NCBI GenBank assembly: GCA_009809945.1
Contig: WTPW01000985.1
Location: 93,161-157,160, forward strand
DNA: 64,000 nt
Reading direction: 5' to 3'
DNA from: Gigaspora margarita
Taxonomy: Eukaryota; Glomeromycota; Glomeromycetes; Diversisporales; Gigasporaceae
The notes under the pieces were generated by a model, which had not been told where the DNA came from, ran no database searches, and saw only the letters and a program-made list of their open reading frames with translations. Below, one piece after another: positions 12,201 through 21,613 of this stretch. Positions within the stretch are counted from its first letter, which is position 1. Every line of letters starts with the position of its first letter. Position numbers and translations under genes: made by a program.

Positions 12201-14238
12201 ATGTCTTGGCTTAGTAACCATATTTCTTTTCGGTTGACTTCTGCGTCTTCAATTATGTGCATAATCGTTGCTATAGGCACTTCCATAGAGGTATTTGGTA
12301 GTGCTACGTGATTGTTTTCATTCAGGATTTCGTGTCTACTTAGTTTGTCACTTAGTCTTCTGGTTATCAGCTTTGTGAGTATTTTCTTCGCATGTTCTAG
12401 CAGCGTTATGGGCCGCGTTTTGTCTAGCTCTCCGGAGAACTCTTCCGTTTTTGCTATGGGGTATATGTTTCCCTTTTTCTAGCTTTTTGGTACCGTTTGG
12501 AGTTTCAGACATGCGTTCATTATTCTGAGCATCGGCATCCTTGCCTTTTTTCCCAGTTTCTTTATCATTTCATTAGAGACTTCACTTGGTCCTATTGCTT
12601 TACCCTTAGGTGCTTCTTCTATTATCACTTCCAGTTCTTCTATACTTATTTCATCCTCTAATCCTTCGTACCAGCTATTCTCTATCTCACTTTTCAGAGC
12701 GTATTCTTCCTCCCAGCCTGCCCAAGCTTTCTCATTTTTTGGGTTGTTTTTGGTCCATCTTTTAAAGTGTTCTTTTACTTCTTCTTTTATTTCTCTCGGT
12801 TCTGTAGTATTATAAGTATCGTGTGTTATTTTGTCGAATATGACTGGTACCCGGTGCCTACTCAATATGCTATCTATCATCTTTTTCATGTTACCCTTAA
12901 AGTTATTGAATCTTTTTTGTATGTTTTTCTCTATTCTTTGCTAATTTGCCATGTTATTCTCTAATTTCCTTGCTTTGTAGATTGTTTTCTGATGTGCCTT
13001 TAGATCATCTATCTTTTGCTCCCTTTCTTTTTCTATGTCGCTTTTACTGATCCTCGTCTCTATTTCTATCTGACTTAGTTTTCCAATTTCTTCTATTTTC
13101 TCATTTATTTCTACTTCTGGGTACTGCCCTTTTTTTGTGGTTTGCACTTCTCTTATTATGGCGTTAATTCTTCTTAGAGCTGTGTAGAGTTTTGTTGCTT
13201 TTCTTGAGAAAGCGTAGAAGGTTTTGGGGGCTACCTTCGCTTTCGGTATGATTCTGTTTGCTGCGGCCTTTATTATATTCTCTAATTTGTTCCATTTTTT
13301 ATTCAAGCTTGGTTCGTTTTCTATCTCTAAGTTTTCTAAATTTCCTTCCTCGTCTAGTTTTTGCTCAATCTCTTTTCTATATTCCTCCCACCTCTCTTCT
13401 GTCATCTCCTTATACAAGTATATCGCTCTCTTCCTTTTTTTCGTNCTGTACTGCTTAATGTCTCTTAAAGGTTGCCAATCTATCGTAATTATTTTGTGGT
13501 CACTATTTGTTACTCTGTCTGCACTTTCTAATATAGGTTTCGATACACTCGGTGTCATGTCATTTGAAATGTATATGTTATCTATTTGACTTTCCATATC
13601 TCTTCTTTTCCATGTTGTTTCTGATATATCAAAATAGTTTAGCATGCTTAACAATCCCAACTGATCTAGTGCTTTAAATAGCGGTATTAATTTTTTCTCC
13701 CTATTCCTGTNTGAGTTGAAGTNTCCCATGACTATTACTTTGAATTGTCTTGTTATCGCTTGTCTTATCCAATCAGCCACTTTATTCTGTGTTTCCTCAT
13801 TTAACTTCTTATTAGTTGTAGTTAAGTATATCGATATCACTCTAATTCGCTGGTTCCCTGGGAAAAATAGGTCTACCGCTATTGCCGTTCCCGCTATTTA
13901 ACTATATTATTTATGTACGGTTGTAATGTTTTAACTACTGCTACCGCCGCTCCCATGCTGGATTCTTGTTTGTTTGCTGACTCTTCGTTGCTATTTGCTG
14001 TATACACTTCATAATATGGGTTTGCTAGAAAGAACTTATGATTACTTGACTCTGCTATTTTTGTTTCGGATATTGCAATGATATGAACATTCTCTTCGTA
14101 ACACCTTTCCATCCAATTTCTGTATTTTAGTGCCTCATTCAACCCTTGTACATTGTGTGTGACTAATCTAATNTTGTCTAAAAGTCNAGCCTGTTTTTCT
14201 TTTTTTGTGAGTGTTTTATTATTAGTTTCTTCGCTCAT
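9201..14238 (-). pseudogene. LINE-1 ORF2: endonuclease / reverse transcriptase (broken)
   Basis: Starts ATG at 14238, sharing ATGA with the ORF1 stop. The APE-type endonuclease (14200-13450) shows THNVQGLN, SETKI, ISIYL, G-x-FNS (D masked by an ambiguous base) and NSDHKI. The reverse transcriptase (about 12650-11300) shows GKAIGPSEVSNEMIK, GIDQGEPMAPLLWRIYYDPL and the catalytic AYMDDTVWIA. A long C-terminal frame (10643-9201) has a region that could be a worn RNase H fold, though I cannot find its acidic residues. It also has CPRECGQSESNYHLVVC, a C-x3-C-x8-H-x4-C-like finger. The frame is interrupted near 13895, 12900, 12480-12106, 11290 and 10900-10643, so this copy cannot make a full protein. 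Confidence 0.85.
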
Positions 14239-16525
14239 TGGTACATTATTAGTTTCTCAGGGATGTCGTTCCATGTCGCCTCCGGTAGGGGTGGTAAGTT
14301 AAATAAGAAGTCTGATGCTTTCGTGAAGGTGAAAATCTTATGCAATTGTACTATTGAGTCTTTTATCTTTCTCTGATCTGTGATTGGGAGTTCCACTATT
14401 TCTCCATAGACTTCTAGTTCCTCTAGGTAGTTCTTAACCTCTTCAAGGGATGTTGGCAATTCCGGTTTTACTTCGTCTTCCTGTTCCATTTCCTTCTCCG
14501 TCAATGCCTCTTTATTTTCATCTCTTATCTCAATCCATGTTTCGGGAATTCTCCAGAAATAGTACTTTTCCCTTAACATCCTTGCTGTTTCGACTAGCGA
14601 TTTCTTCGTTGTAATTGGTATTGTTAAGCTAAAATCTTCTATGTTTCTATGGTCCCATGGGAGATCTGGTTTGTCTGTTGGGTTAACTATTATAATTTCT
14701 GGCGGTAGTGGTACATTAAAGCTATATTTCTCCTTGATTTCTTCCATGAATTTCTGTGCTTCTTCTTTGTTTTTTATCGNATATGAAAATCTCNTTCTTG
14801 TGTTTATTCTGCTTGTATCCATTGGTAGCCTAGGCTTCTGAAAGAAATAGTCATTTGGAATCATCTTGAAGTAGTAATCTTCTTTGAGTTTCAAGCTTAA
14901 GTATTTTATGGATGATTTAGTTCTTGACATGTCTATGGGGAACATCCCTCTGTATTTATGTGAGAGCTCTTGTGGTGTGAGCGGTAATGGTTTTTTCTTT
15001 TCTGGTAGTCTAAAGAAGCTTTCTGGTAACTTTCCCTCCCATCTATAGTGGTTCGCCAATTCCTTCTTGTACTATAAGAGGTTCTGAAGGTCTCTTCTGT
15101 CTGATATCAGGAAATATTTCCTTGTTTCTTTATTTAATTCTCTCGGGTTGAGTAGCAGTGGTTCTAACTGAACTAGGTACTCCTCGGGTAGTCTTTCAAA
15201 TTTGTAAATTTTTCTCAGGGCGGCCAGTGCCGCTCGTAGATTACCTCTATTTCTTAGCGGTAGTTCAAAAGGAAAGATACTTCTGACTTCTTCTGGTATC
15301 TCGTTTGGTGTTTCTGGTAACTTCTCAAGTGTATCTTCAATTGCTTCATTCACTATCTTCCACACTTTCTCTCCTTTGATTCCCTCTGCTATTTTCATGA
15401 AGCCCATACAGTAATTTATGTCTTTGGCGATTTCTTTCGGGTTTTTTCTCATTTTTTGGCTAGTTAACCATTGAATCGCCAGTTTTTGTCTAACTTTTAG
15501 GTTGATTTGGTTTCTTATTTCTCTATTCGTGTAGGTCACACTATTCTTCCTTTTGTAATTCTCCATTGCAGATTCTAGTATGGCTTCGTACTCTTTCTGG
15601 TGTGCCGGCATTATCAGGTTATTCCTTGTGAACGTGCGAAAGAAATTCCTATCACTATGTTTGAATTTAAGTGCTATTGCTACCGGTATTGTATGGTCTG
15701 CAGGTTTTGTTTCTAGTTTGTGTGTAATAAACTTCCTCATTTTTACTTCATCTTTGAAGGCCTCAATTACTTCAGTGTAGTGCCACTCCGATTCGTCAAA
15801 GTTTGTCTTTTTCACTTTCTCTAAATTTCTAGATACTTCATCTGCCCAGCTCATGTCTACTTCTTCTCTTATCCTTCTTCTGTTTACTGGTTCCTCCAAA
15901 TCTCCCACTACTTGGCTATATAGTCTTCCCTTCTCCTTTCTGTCTTCTCCCTGTATCTCGTTGTCAGGTTGAGAGTTTAATTCCTCATCTACCTGCATTT
16001 CTTCATTATGTGTGGCTTTGCTATTTTCATACTCCCCGGCCTGTNTGGGTTCTCNGACGCCTTNTTCTGACTCTTCCCATCCTTCTTTGTTCTGCGNTTC
16101 ACTATCTGCTGACCCTTCTGCCTGTTCTTCTGAACTATCTCTATCTAATTGCATGTTTACTTCTATATCTGGTAATGGTACCTCATTTGGTATTTCGGGG
16201 GTCAGGTCCTGGTGCTGGGCTGTACTAGAAGAGATCTTCATTTCTATGTATGGATTTGGGGCCTGGACTGCTTTTGTGAACGTGGGAGGATTTTCTCCGT
16301 CCTTTTCTAAGGGCGTGGAAATTTCTTCGTCGGTTATCATTTGTTGTTCTGATAACGTCATCGGTGTAATTTTCGGGGTCAAACTAGATTTTCCACTTTC
16401 TGTGGCTAGTATCTGATAATTTTCTTCTGCGGGTTTGGCGGGGTGTCTTCTATGTTGTTTTCGTTTTGGGCTGCTTTCGGTCTCTTCTGAGTTTCAGTTC
16501 TCTGCTTTTTCTTATGTTTTGGCAT
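14235..16525 (-). pseudogene. LINE-1 ORF1, repeat-containing RNA-binding-type protein (broken)
   Basis: The likely start is the ATG at 16525-16523, giving a basic N terminus MPKHKKKQRTETQKRPKAAQ. One frameshift follows, and then frames of 436 and 274 codons separated by one in-frame TAG near 15066. The first part is acidic and disordered. The middle holds a conserved block (TFTRNNLIMPAHQKEYEAIL near residue 280) shared with the other LINE. The second half, about 15310-14250, is built of about six ~55-75-residue repeats following the pattern LR-x-YYxF-x2-LP-x2-Y/W ... LP. ORF1 ends in CAATGA, overlapping the ORF2 start. The role presumed from LINEs generally is RNA packaging; no CCHC knuckle or RRM is recognised. 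Confidence 0.75.
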
Positions 16526-17239
16526 GTCGTTATTGCACACTAGGGTATCCGATTTGTATAATTTCGCCACACCCATTTGTGGGTGCCTTCCTTGTATTGT
16601 TGTTCCCCAAAGGGCAGGTAGAAAGTTGTAGAAAACCAGTGGGGTTTGAAAGGCTGTCTTCCTGTTTCTTTTAATTTTGTTTCTTCTGTTATGCCTTAGT
16701 TAGTTCCCAAAAATAATTAATTACTTATCGTATTATAGTTGTATATTTGTACACTCTTTTGCTGATTTGTTTATTTATTTTTGGATTTGCAGTAGATCGG
16801 GAAAGAGTTTTTTTTTGGTATTATTTAGCTGTAATTTTTACGTTTGTCGAATATATTTCTTTAAAAAATTTTTATTTTTTCATCGAACGTAAAAGTTAAA
16901 AAGTCAAATAGTAAAATGTTCTACAATCTTGCTAAAAATTTACTGTATTTGTATTTTGAACTCCCAAATCAGTTTACTTAAGTGATAATAAACAATTTAT
17001 ATAGTAGAATTTGGACTTTAATATGTAGCAACTATTGTCGATTGTGGGATAACTTATTTTGTAGTTTAAATTTGAACCTACTTCGGGTTCAATTTTGATT
17101 GGCTATTATTGTTACCTGGATCACGTGACTCAGATTTCATGTAATCTAACCATTGGTCAAAATACGGGAATTATAATGATACAGCATGCATGTGATTTAT
17201 CTCTGTTATTGGCACAGCAAGCGATCGATATTAAAAATC

Positions 17240-17910
17240 AAAGTTTTTTTTAAATTTAAACGAAGATATATCAACACCATCCAAGTGAATTTGATGAAAC
17301 CTTTTTATTTTAATTCTACAGACTTGTAAAATTAAAATAAAAAAGTAAATCGAATTTACTTAGATGGTTGTCAAGATATATTCATTTAAAATTAGTAAAA
17401 AATTAAAAAGTTCAAATAGAAGCAGTGATAAAATTTTTTTAAGACTTTGAACAAAGATATTTAGTAAACCTTTTTTATCTTACATGCCAATAGAGCTAAA
17501 TTAGACAAAAATTTATCGAATTTGCTTAAATAATTGTTGAAATATATTGGTTAAAAAATTCAAATGTCTATTAAATAGAAGCAGGGATAAAGTTTTTTTT
17601 TAATTTCAAATGAAGATATCTTAATAGCTATTTAGCTAATTCAATAAAATTTTTAAGAAAGTTTCCTAAGTCTGCTTTGATAGTTGTCTAGATATCTTAT
17701 TTAAAGTCTTAAAATTTTTTTTATTTTGTTAATCCTTTAAACAAACTTTGAACAAAGCTCTCTTGGCAACTATCTAAGCAAATTTGATGAACTTTTTTTT
17801 TATTTTAATTTTACAAGTCTGTAGAATTAAAATAAAAAAGAATTTATCGAATTCACTTGGATAGTGTTGAGATATCTTCATTCAAATTTTAAAGAAAACT
17901 TTAATTTTTA
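17240..17910. repeat. Hairpin units inside the right arm of the large foldback
   Basis: Diverged versions of the units at 847-2490: AACGAAGATATATCAACACC ... AATTCTACAGACTTGTAAAATT ... TGGTTGTCAAGATATATTC, repeated at about 17240-17395, 17440-17560, 17600-17720 and 17745-17900. This ties the 799-2557 element and the 6737-18102 element to one family. Confidence 0.55.
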
Positions 17911-18102
17911 ATGTTGATCACTTGCTGTGCTAATAACGGAGATAAATCACATGTATGCTGTGTCATTATAATCCTCTAAAATGCAAGAATCTGAAAGTCA
18001 CATGATCACAATTTGTACTACATTACACGTGACTGGGTCGGAAGGAATGAAGGCCAGGCTGAGGGTATAAATAGCAAATTGGGAGGTATAAAAAGTTTTT
18101 CC

Positions 18103-18600
18103 AAAATATATACTAGTATTTAAAATTTAAAGAAAGGTTTATATGTATATTTTTAAATAAATTTAATTTAAGTGATTTTTTGTATAAATTTATATATAAA
18201 ATTAGATAAGTCAAATCATTTGATTTATAAGTAACAGCACTTATTAGAACATGTTCTATGATTAATAGCATCTTTTATATTTTTAAAAAATTACTTTAAT
18301 CAATTATATTATTGCTTTAAATAATAATATAACTTTGCAAGGGTTGTAAAAATAAAAAATACATCAACTTTAAAGGAAGATTCTCCTTGAATTACTTGGA
18401 GTTAAAAACTAAAACTTTAAATTAAAGATTATTAAATATATATTTAAAATTTAAAGAAAGGTTTATATGTATATTTTTAAATAAATTTAATTTAAATAAT
18501 TTTTTTGCATAAATTTATATATAAAATTAGGTGAATCAACTCATTTCATTTATAAGTAACAGCATTTGAAAGCCCAAAAAAGGACATGTCCTGTGACTGT
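18103..18600. repeat. Two direct copies of a ~140-bp AT-rich segment
   Basis: 18118-18255 and 18440-18580 share ATTTAAAATTTAAAGAAAGG, then TTTATATGTATATTTTTAAA, then AAATTTATATATAAAATTAG and ATTTATAAGTAACAGCA. The stretch between (18260-18440) repeats the left flank of the big foldback (6350-6736). This is consistent with the flank being a segmental copy. Confidence 0.6.
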
Positions 18601-18664
18601 TATACATATGATTTATTATATAACTTTGAAAAATAAAAAATTATTATCGCATTCAACTAATATT

Positions 18665-18910
18665 ATTATTAGCAGCCGAAATTTTTTCGATTTTAACAGT
18701 TGCCCTACCTTGTTTGGTTCGTCGAGGGTAGTTCGGATTTGCATGAGGAGAGCATCTTCCTGCATTGCGAATATAAAGTAAAATTACTAATTATATAACA
18801 TATAATAATTACAATTTTACTTTGTATTTGTAACGCAGGAAGATGCTACCCTCGACGAACCAAACAAGATAGGGCAGCTGTTAAAAAGCGAAAAAAATCT
18901 CTGCTATTAT
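18665..18910. repeat. Hairpin with ~100-bp arms next to the gene island
   Basis: TTGGTTCGTCGAGGGTA and GCATCTTCCTGC on the left answer GCAGGAAGATGC and TACCCTCGACGAACCAA on the right, around an AT-rich loop near 18785-18815. The left arm has one extra ~20-nt segment (18733-18752). It is GC-richer than its surroundings. Possibly another foldback element; not recognised. Confidence 0.6.
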
Positions 18911-19292
18911 TAGCGCACTTAACTCTACAAATTGTGTACTAAGAATCTATTGTGCATGGTACAACCCACCGAAAAATCATTCGGCAAATTTTATCGGGTG
19001 TCCCAGGAATTATGATAATAGCTATAAATGCAACCATTATCTGTCATCTGTTATTATTCGGATAATACGGATATAGATCCGAAACACTAACTATGATTTG
19101 CTGATAAGTAAAATCATATAGGAATACGTACATTGTTCCCAAATTAGATAATGTAATACATCTAACACTAAGCACTAACGCAAATATTAAAGCCACATCA
19201 TTTACTTATTAAGACGAAAGGTTTAATGAATTTGTTATCGCTATTATGCGATAAATAATTCAACTGTAACGGTAATAATTTAGTTTCCTATT
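18911..19292. promoter_or_regulatory. Upstream region of the aldo/keto reductase gene
   Basis: Single-copy-looking AT-rich DNA with no repeat seen. It would hold the promoter and 5' UTR of the + strand gene beginning at 19293. No TATA box or operator can be assigned with confidence. Confidence 0.3.
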
Positions 19293-20811
19293 ATGAAGAT
19301 ATTTTTTCCAACCCTTTTTAAAATATATCATCGGATTGCAGCAGTTTCCAAATTGCCGTTTCCAATTTTCATGATGAACCAAAGACTATCGTTATCTTCA
19401 ACCATCACGATGAATAATGGTCACAAGATTCCATTACTAGGTCTCAATATTTAGTTAAATTATATTTTTTCGATAAATATAAAAGAATTAAATATTTTTA
19501 TTTTAACATAAAGCTATAGGAATGGGCGGTGTGGGTGATGGTACCGAAGCACCCCAAGGCGAAACTACGCAAAATGTCATTTTATGGGCTCTAGAGGTAA
19601 GTACATGTAAAAATTTTGGTAATTGTCTCTCTGATTTAAAATAATTTGAATTTATATAGTCCGGATACAGACATATAGACACTGCATCACGATATGGCAA
19701 TGAAGAGGACATTGGAATTGGAATCATCAAAAGGTAAACTTTTATTAATGAAATATCACATCACTTATACAATTCTGTTAATTTTACCTTTTTAGTGGTA
19801 TTCCGCGTGATCAAATTTTTATTACTACAAAAATCTGGGATATGGGTACGAAATACAAAGAGTTTTAGGAATCGCACCTGATCGTTCATGGTGGACAGAT
19901 ATCGGGATTACAATGATTCTTTATATTCAAACGTAACTTTCTTGTGAATGCATATGCTATTTTCTTACGCCATAAATCTTTTAATGTAATAATGTAGATC
20001 AAGGTTACGAATCAACTATCATGGCCGCAGAGACTTCCTTATCAAAACTTCAAACTTCTTATATCGACTTGCTGCTCATACATTCACCTAGACCTGGCTC
20101 TCAGAAACGTATAGAAAGTTATAGGGCTTTACAAGAATTAGTTAAGCGAGGAAATGTTAGAAGTATCGGTGTATCAAATTATGGTGTAAAACATTTAAAG
20201 GAATTGATGGAAACTAATCCTGAAATTATACCTGTCGTTAACCAGATTGAAGTAAATCAAAATTCTTTATATAATCAACATGTTATGAAAATTTTTTTTT
20301 TTCAAAGTTATATCAACATTTAGGTTCATCCTTGGAATAATCGAAAAGAAATTATATCTTATTGCACTGAACATAAAATTATTGTGGAGGCTTTTTCTCC
20401 ACTTACCAGAGGAAAAAAGTTAAATGATCGCGTTCTTGTTAACATCGCTGAGAAATATAATAAATCTGCCGCTCAAATTTTGATTCGTTGGGTAAGCATA
20501 TAAAATTTTATTTATTATATTGATTGTGAATTATTTGATTGAAGAAATGTTAAAATATTATATTTAATAGTGTCTTCAAAATAATTTTGTTGCATTGCCA
20601 AAAAGTATGAATAAAATGCACATAATTGATAATACTAAAGTATATGATTTTGTAATCGAAGAGGAAGATATGAGAATTCTTGATAACTTAGATGAATATT
20701 TGGTTGCCGGCGGTATGTTAAATTCTCTTTTTATTTTTTAATGCCTCTATTTTTTTTATCTAACTTTTTTTTTTTTTTTTTATAGGATGGGATCCAAGTA
20801 CATCAGATTAA
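19293..20811 (+). CDS. Aldo/keto reductase, eight exons
   Basis: NAD(P)H-dependent carbonyl reductase of the AKR superfamily, probably cytosolic or mitochondrial. Exons: 19293-19440, 19520-19596, 19660-19733, 19796-19845, 20000-20251, 20324-20491, 20571-20712, 20786-20811. Joined, they give GHKIPLL, then MGGVGDGTEAP, YRHIDTASRYGNEEDIG (catalytic Asp and Tyr), ITTKIWDM (Lys), IDLLLIHSP (His), GVSNYGVKHL, NQIEVHPWNN, and LPKSMNKMHIIDN, the cofactor-phosphate loop. Length is ~300 residues, normal for the family. The N-terminal extension MKIFFPTLFKIYHRIAA could be a mitochondrial leader; ATGs at 19371 or 19374 are alternatives. The first donor (GTCTCA) is poor and drops two residues usual in LLGLG, so exon 1 may be misread or damaged. 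All other junctions are good GT-AG. No in-frame stop. Confidence 0.88.
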
Positions 20812-21390
20812 TTGTTTCGCGTTATTTTTGTTTCTATTATGGCTCTTTTTACATGTTAAGCTTTTTAGCGCATATTAAAATTGCAAAATGTTTTATGTTA
20901 AATTTATAAATTTGGAACTTTGAAACTCTGACGTTGGTTTATTTATGATGCTCTACTATTCGGACTTAAAAAATTTTCAGCACGATCGAATTAGCTATTG
21001 TCCCTAGATTAACGACGAATATTTGTCTACATTGCATAGTCATAAATTTTTCTGTTTTCTTTAAATACATTAAATACAGATATAGTTATAAAATGATATC
21101 TCGTATAGCAAGTGTATATTATTTTATTATGTAAAAACCAAATTCCGGGGAAAACCCGAACTATTGTATTACATATGTTACATAAGTTACTAAATAGGAT
21201 TTTGCGCACTTGGTAACATATTCTCATAAAGACTCGTTGTTCTTTTTGCTAATATTGATAGGCGCACAGATTTTCCTAAATAGGGTTTAATTTATTAATT
21301 TTCTTTTTTCAGTAATGCGCACGGATTATTTTCATTTATTTTAAATGTGTGGTAATTTCGAAGCTTTTATTCTTTTAATTAAGAAACAAA
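20812..21390 (+). promoter_or_regulatory. Intergenic: AKR 3' end and upstream region of the single-codon-exon gene
   Basis: No gene or repeat recognised. The ATG at 21391 has a good fungal context (AACAAAATGG). Upstream, GCGCACRGATT occurs twice (21262 and 21318), a possible regulatory element. A TTTTTTCAG at 21305-21313 could be the acceptor of a 5' UTR intron. Confidence 0.3.
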
Positions 21391-21443
21391 ATGGAGCCTC
21401 CAGATGAAAAAGAAATAAAAATTAATTCTATTACAATAGATTG
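21391..21443 (+). CDS. Exon 1 of the single-codon-exon gene
   Basis: Encodes MEPPDEKEIKINSITID plus the first two bases (TG) of a Trp codon, followed by a consensus donor GTAAGTATAA. This sets phase 2 for every following intron. The next intron (170 nt, to 21613) is the longest without an obvious insertion. Skipping the next exon (GGA) would create TGA, so that weakly spliced exon (donor GTGCGT) is needed for an open frame. Confidence 0.7.
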
Positions 21444-21613
21444 GTAAGTATAAACCTTTTTCACATTTATAATCACTTTATCAAAGATAATAAATTTAGT
21501 ATAATTCTGTTCAAAACACCTCAGACATTTTTAGTATTCTTATTTTCATCATTCATTTTAATGATTCATCACAAATAAAATTCTTAATATCTATATTAAA
21601 TTTGATTTGATAG

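Larger units (their letters stand above)
8982..16818 (-). mobile_element. LINE-1 (named here): full-length non-LTR retrotransposon, minus strand
   Basis: A 21-bp target duplication, TATTATTTAGCTGTAATTTTT, lies at 8961-8981 and 16819-16839, and a poly-A tail (poly-T on the plus strand, up to ~8998) marks the 3' end. Order from the 5' end at 16818: ~290-nt leader, ORF1, then ORF2 with APE-type endonuclease, reverse transcriptase and a C-terminal C2HC-like finger, then 3' UTR. The last bases before the tail, GAGGCAAGACCTCGCTTTT, match the 3' end of the second LINE. Both ORFs are broken in a few places and carry ambiguous bases. Same family as 32833-41505 but clearly diverged in protein sequence. 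Confidence 0.9.
6984..17041. mobile_element. Inner foldback element, TAGTTGCTACATAGTAAAGTCC family
   Basis: The left end ACAATAGTTGCTACATAGT answers the right end ATGTAGCAACTATTGT. Internal copies of the same arm recur at about 8375-8475, 8765-8880 and 42505-42865. The arms contain GATTTATATAGTAAAATTTGGAC, a CACTTAAGTAAA(C/T) block and a hairpin built on ACGTTTGACGAA. It was later split by the elements at 7046-7584 and 8982-16818. Confidence 0.55.
6737..18102. mobile_element. 11.4-kb foldback element enlarged by nested insertions
   Basis: The arms at 6737-7040 and about 16990-18102 are inverted relative to each other (GGGATTACTTTTTATATCCCC against GGAGGTATAAAAAGTTTTTCC). They are flanked by an 8-bp duplication AAAATATA (6729-6736 and 18103-18110). 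The surrounding sequence reappears directly repeated at 18260-18440. Inside, from outside in: a second foldback family, a Harbinger-like MITE, a perfect palindrome and a complete LINE. No transposase frame of its own is visible. Confidence 0.65.

Noticed and set aside
9296-12311. Plus-strand frames across the minus-strand LINE
   Set aside because: Low-complexity hydrophobic translations antisense to conserved LINE domains.
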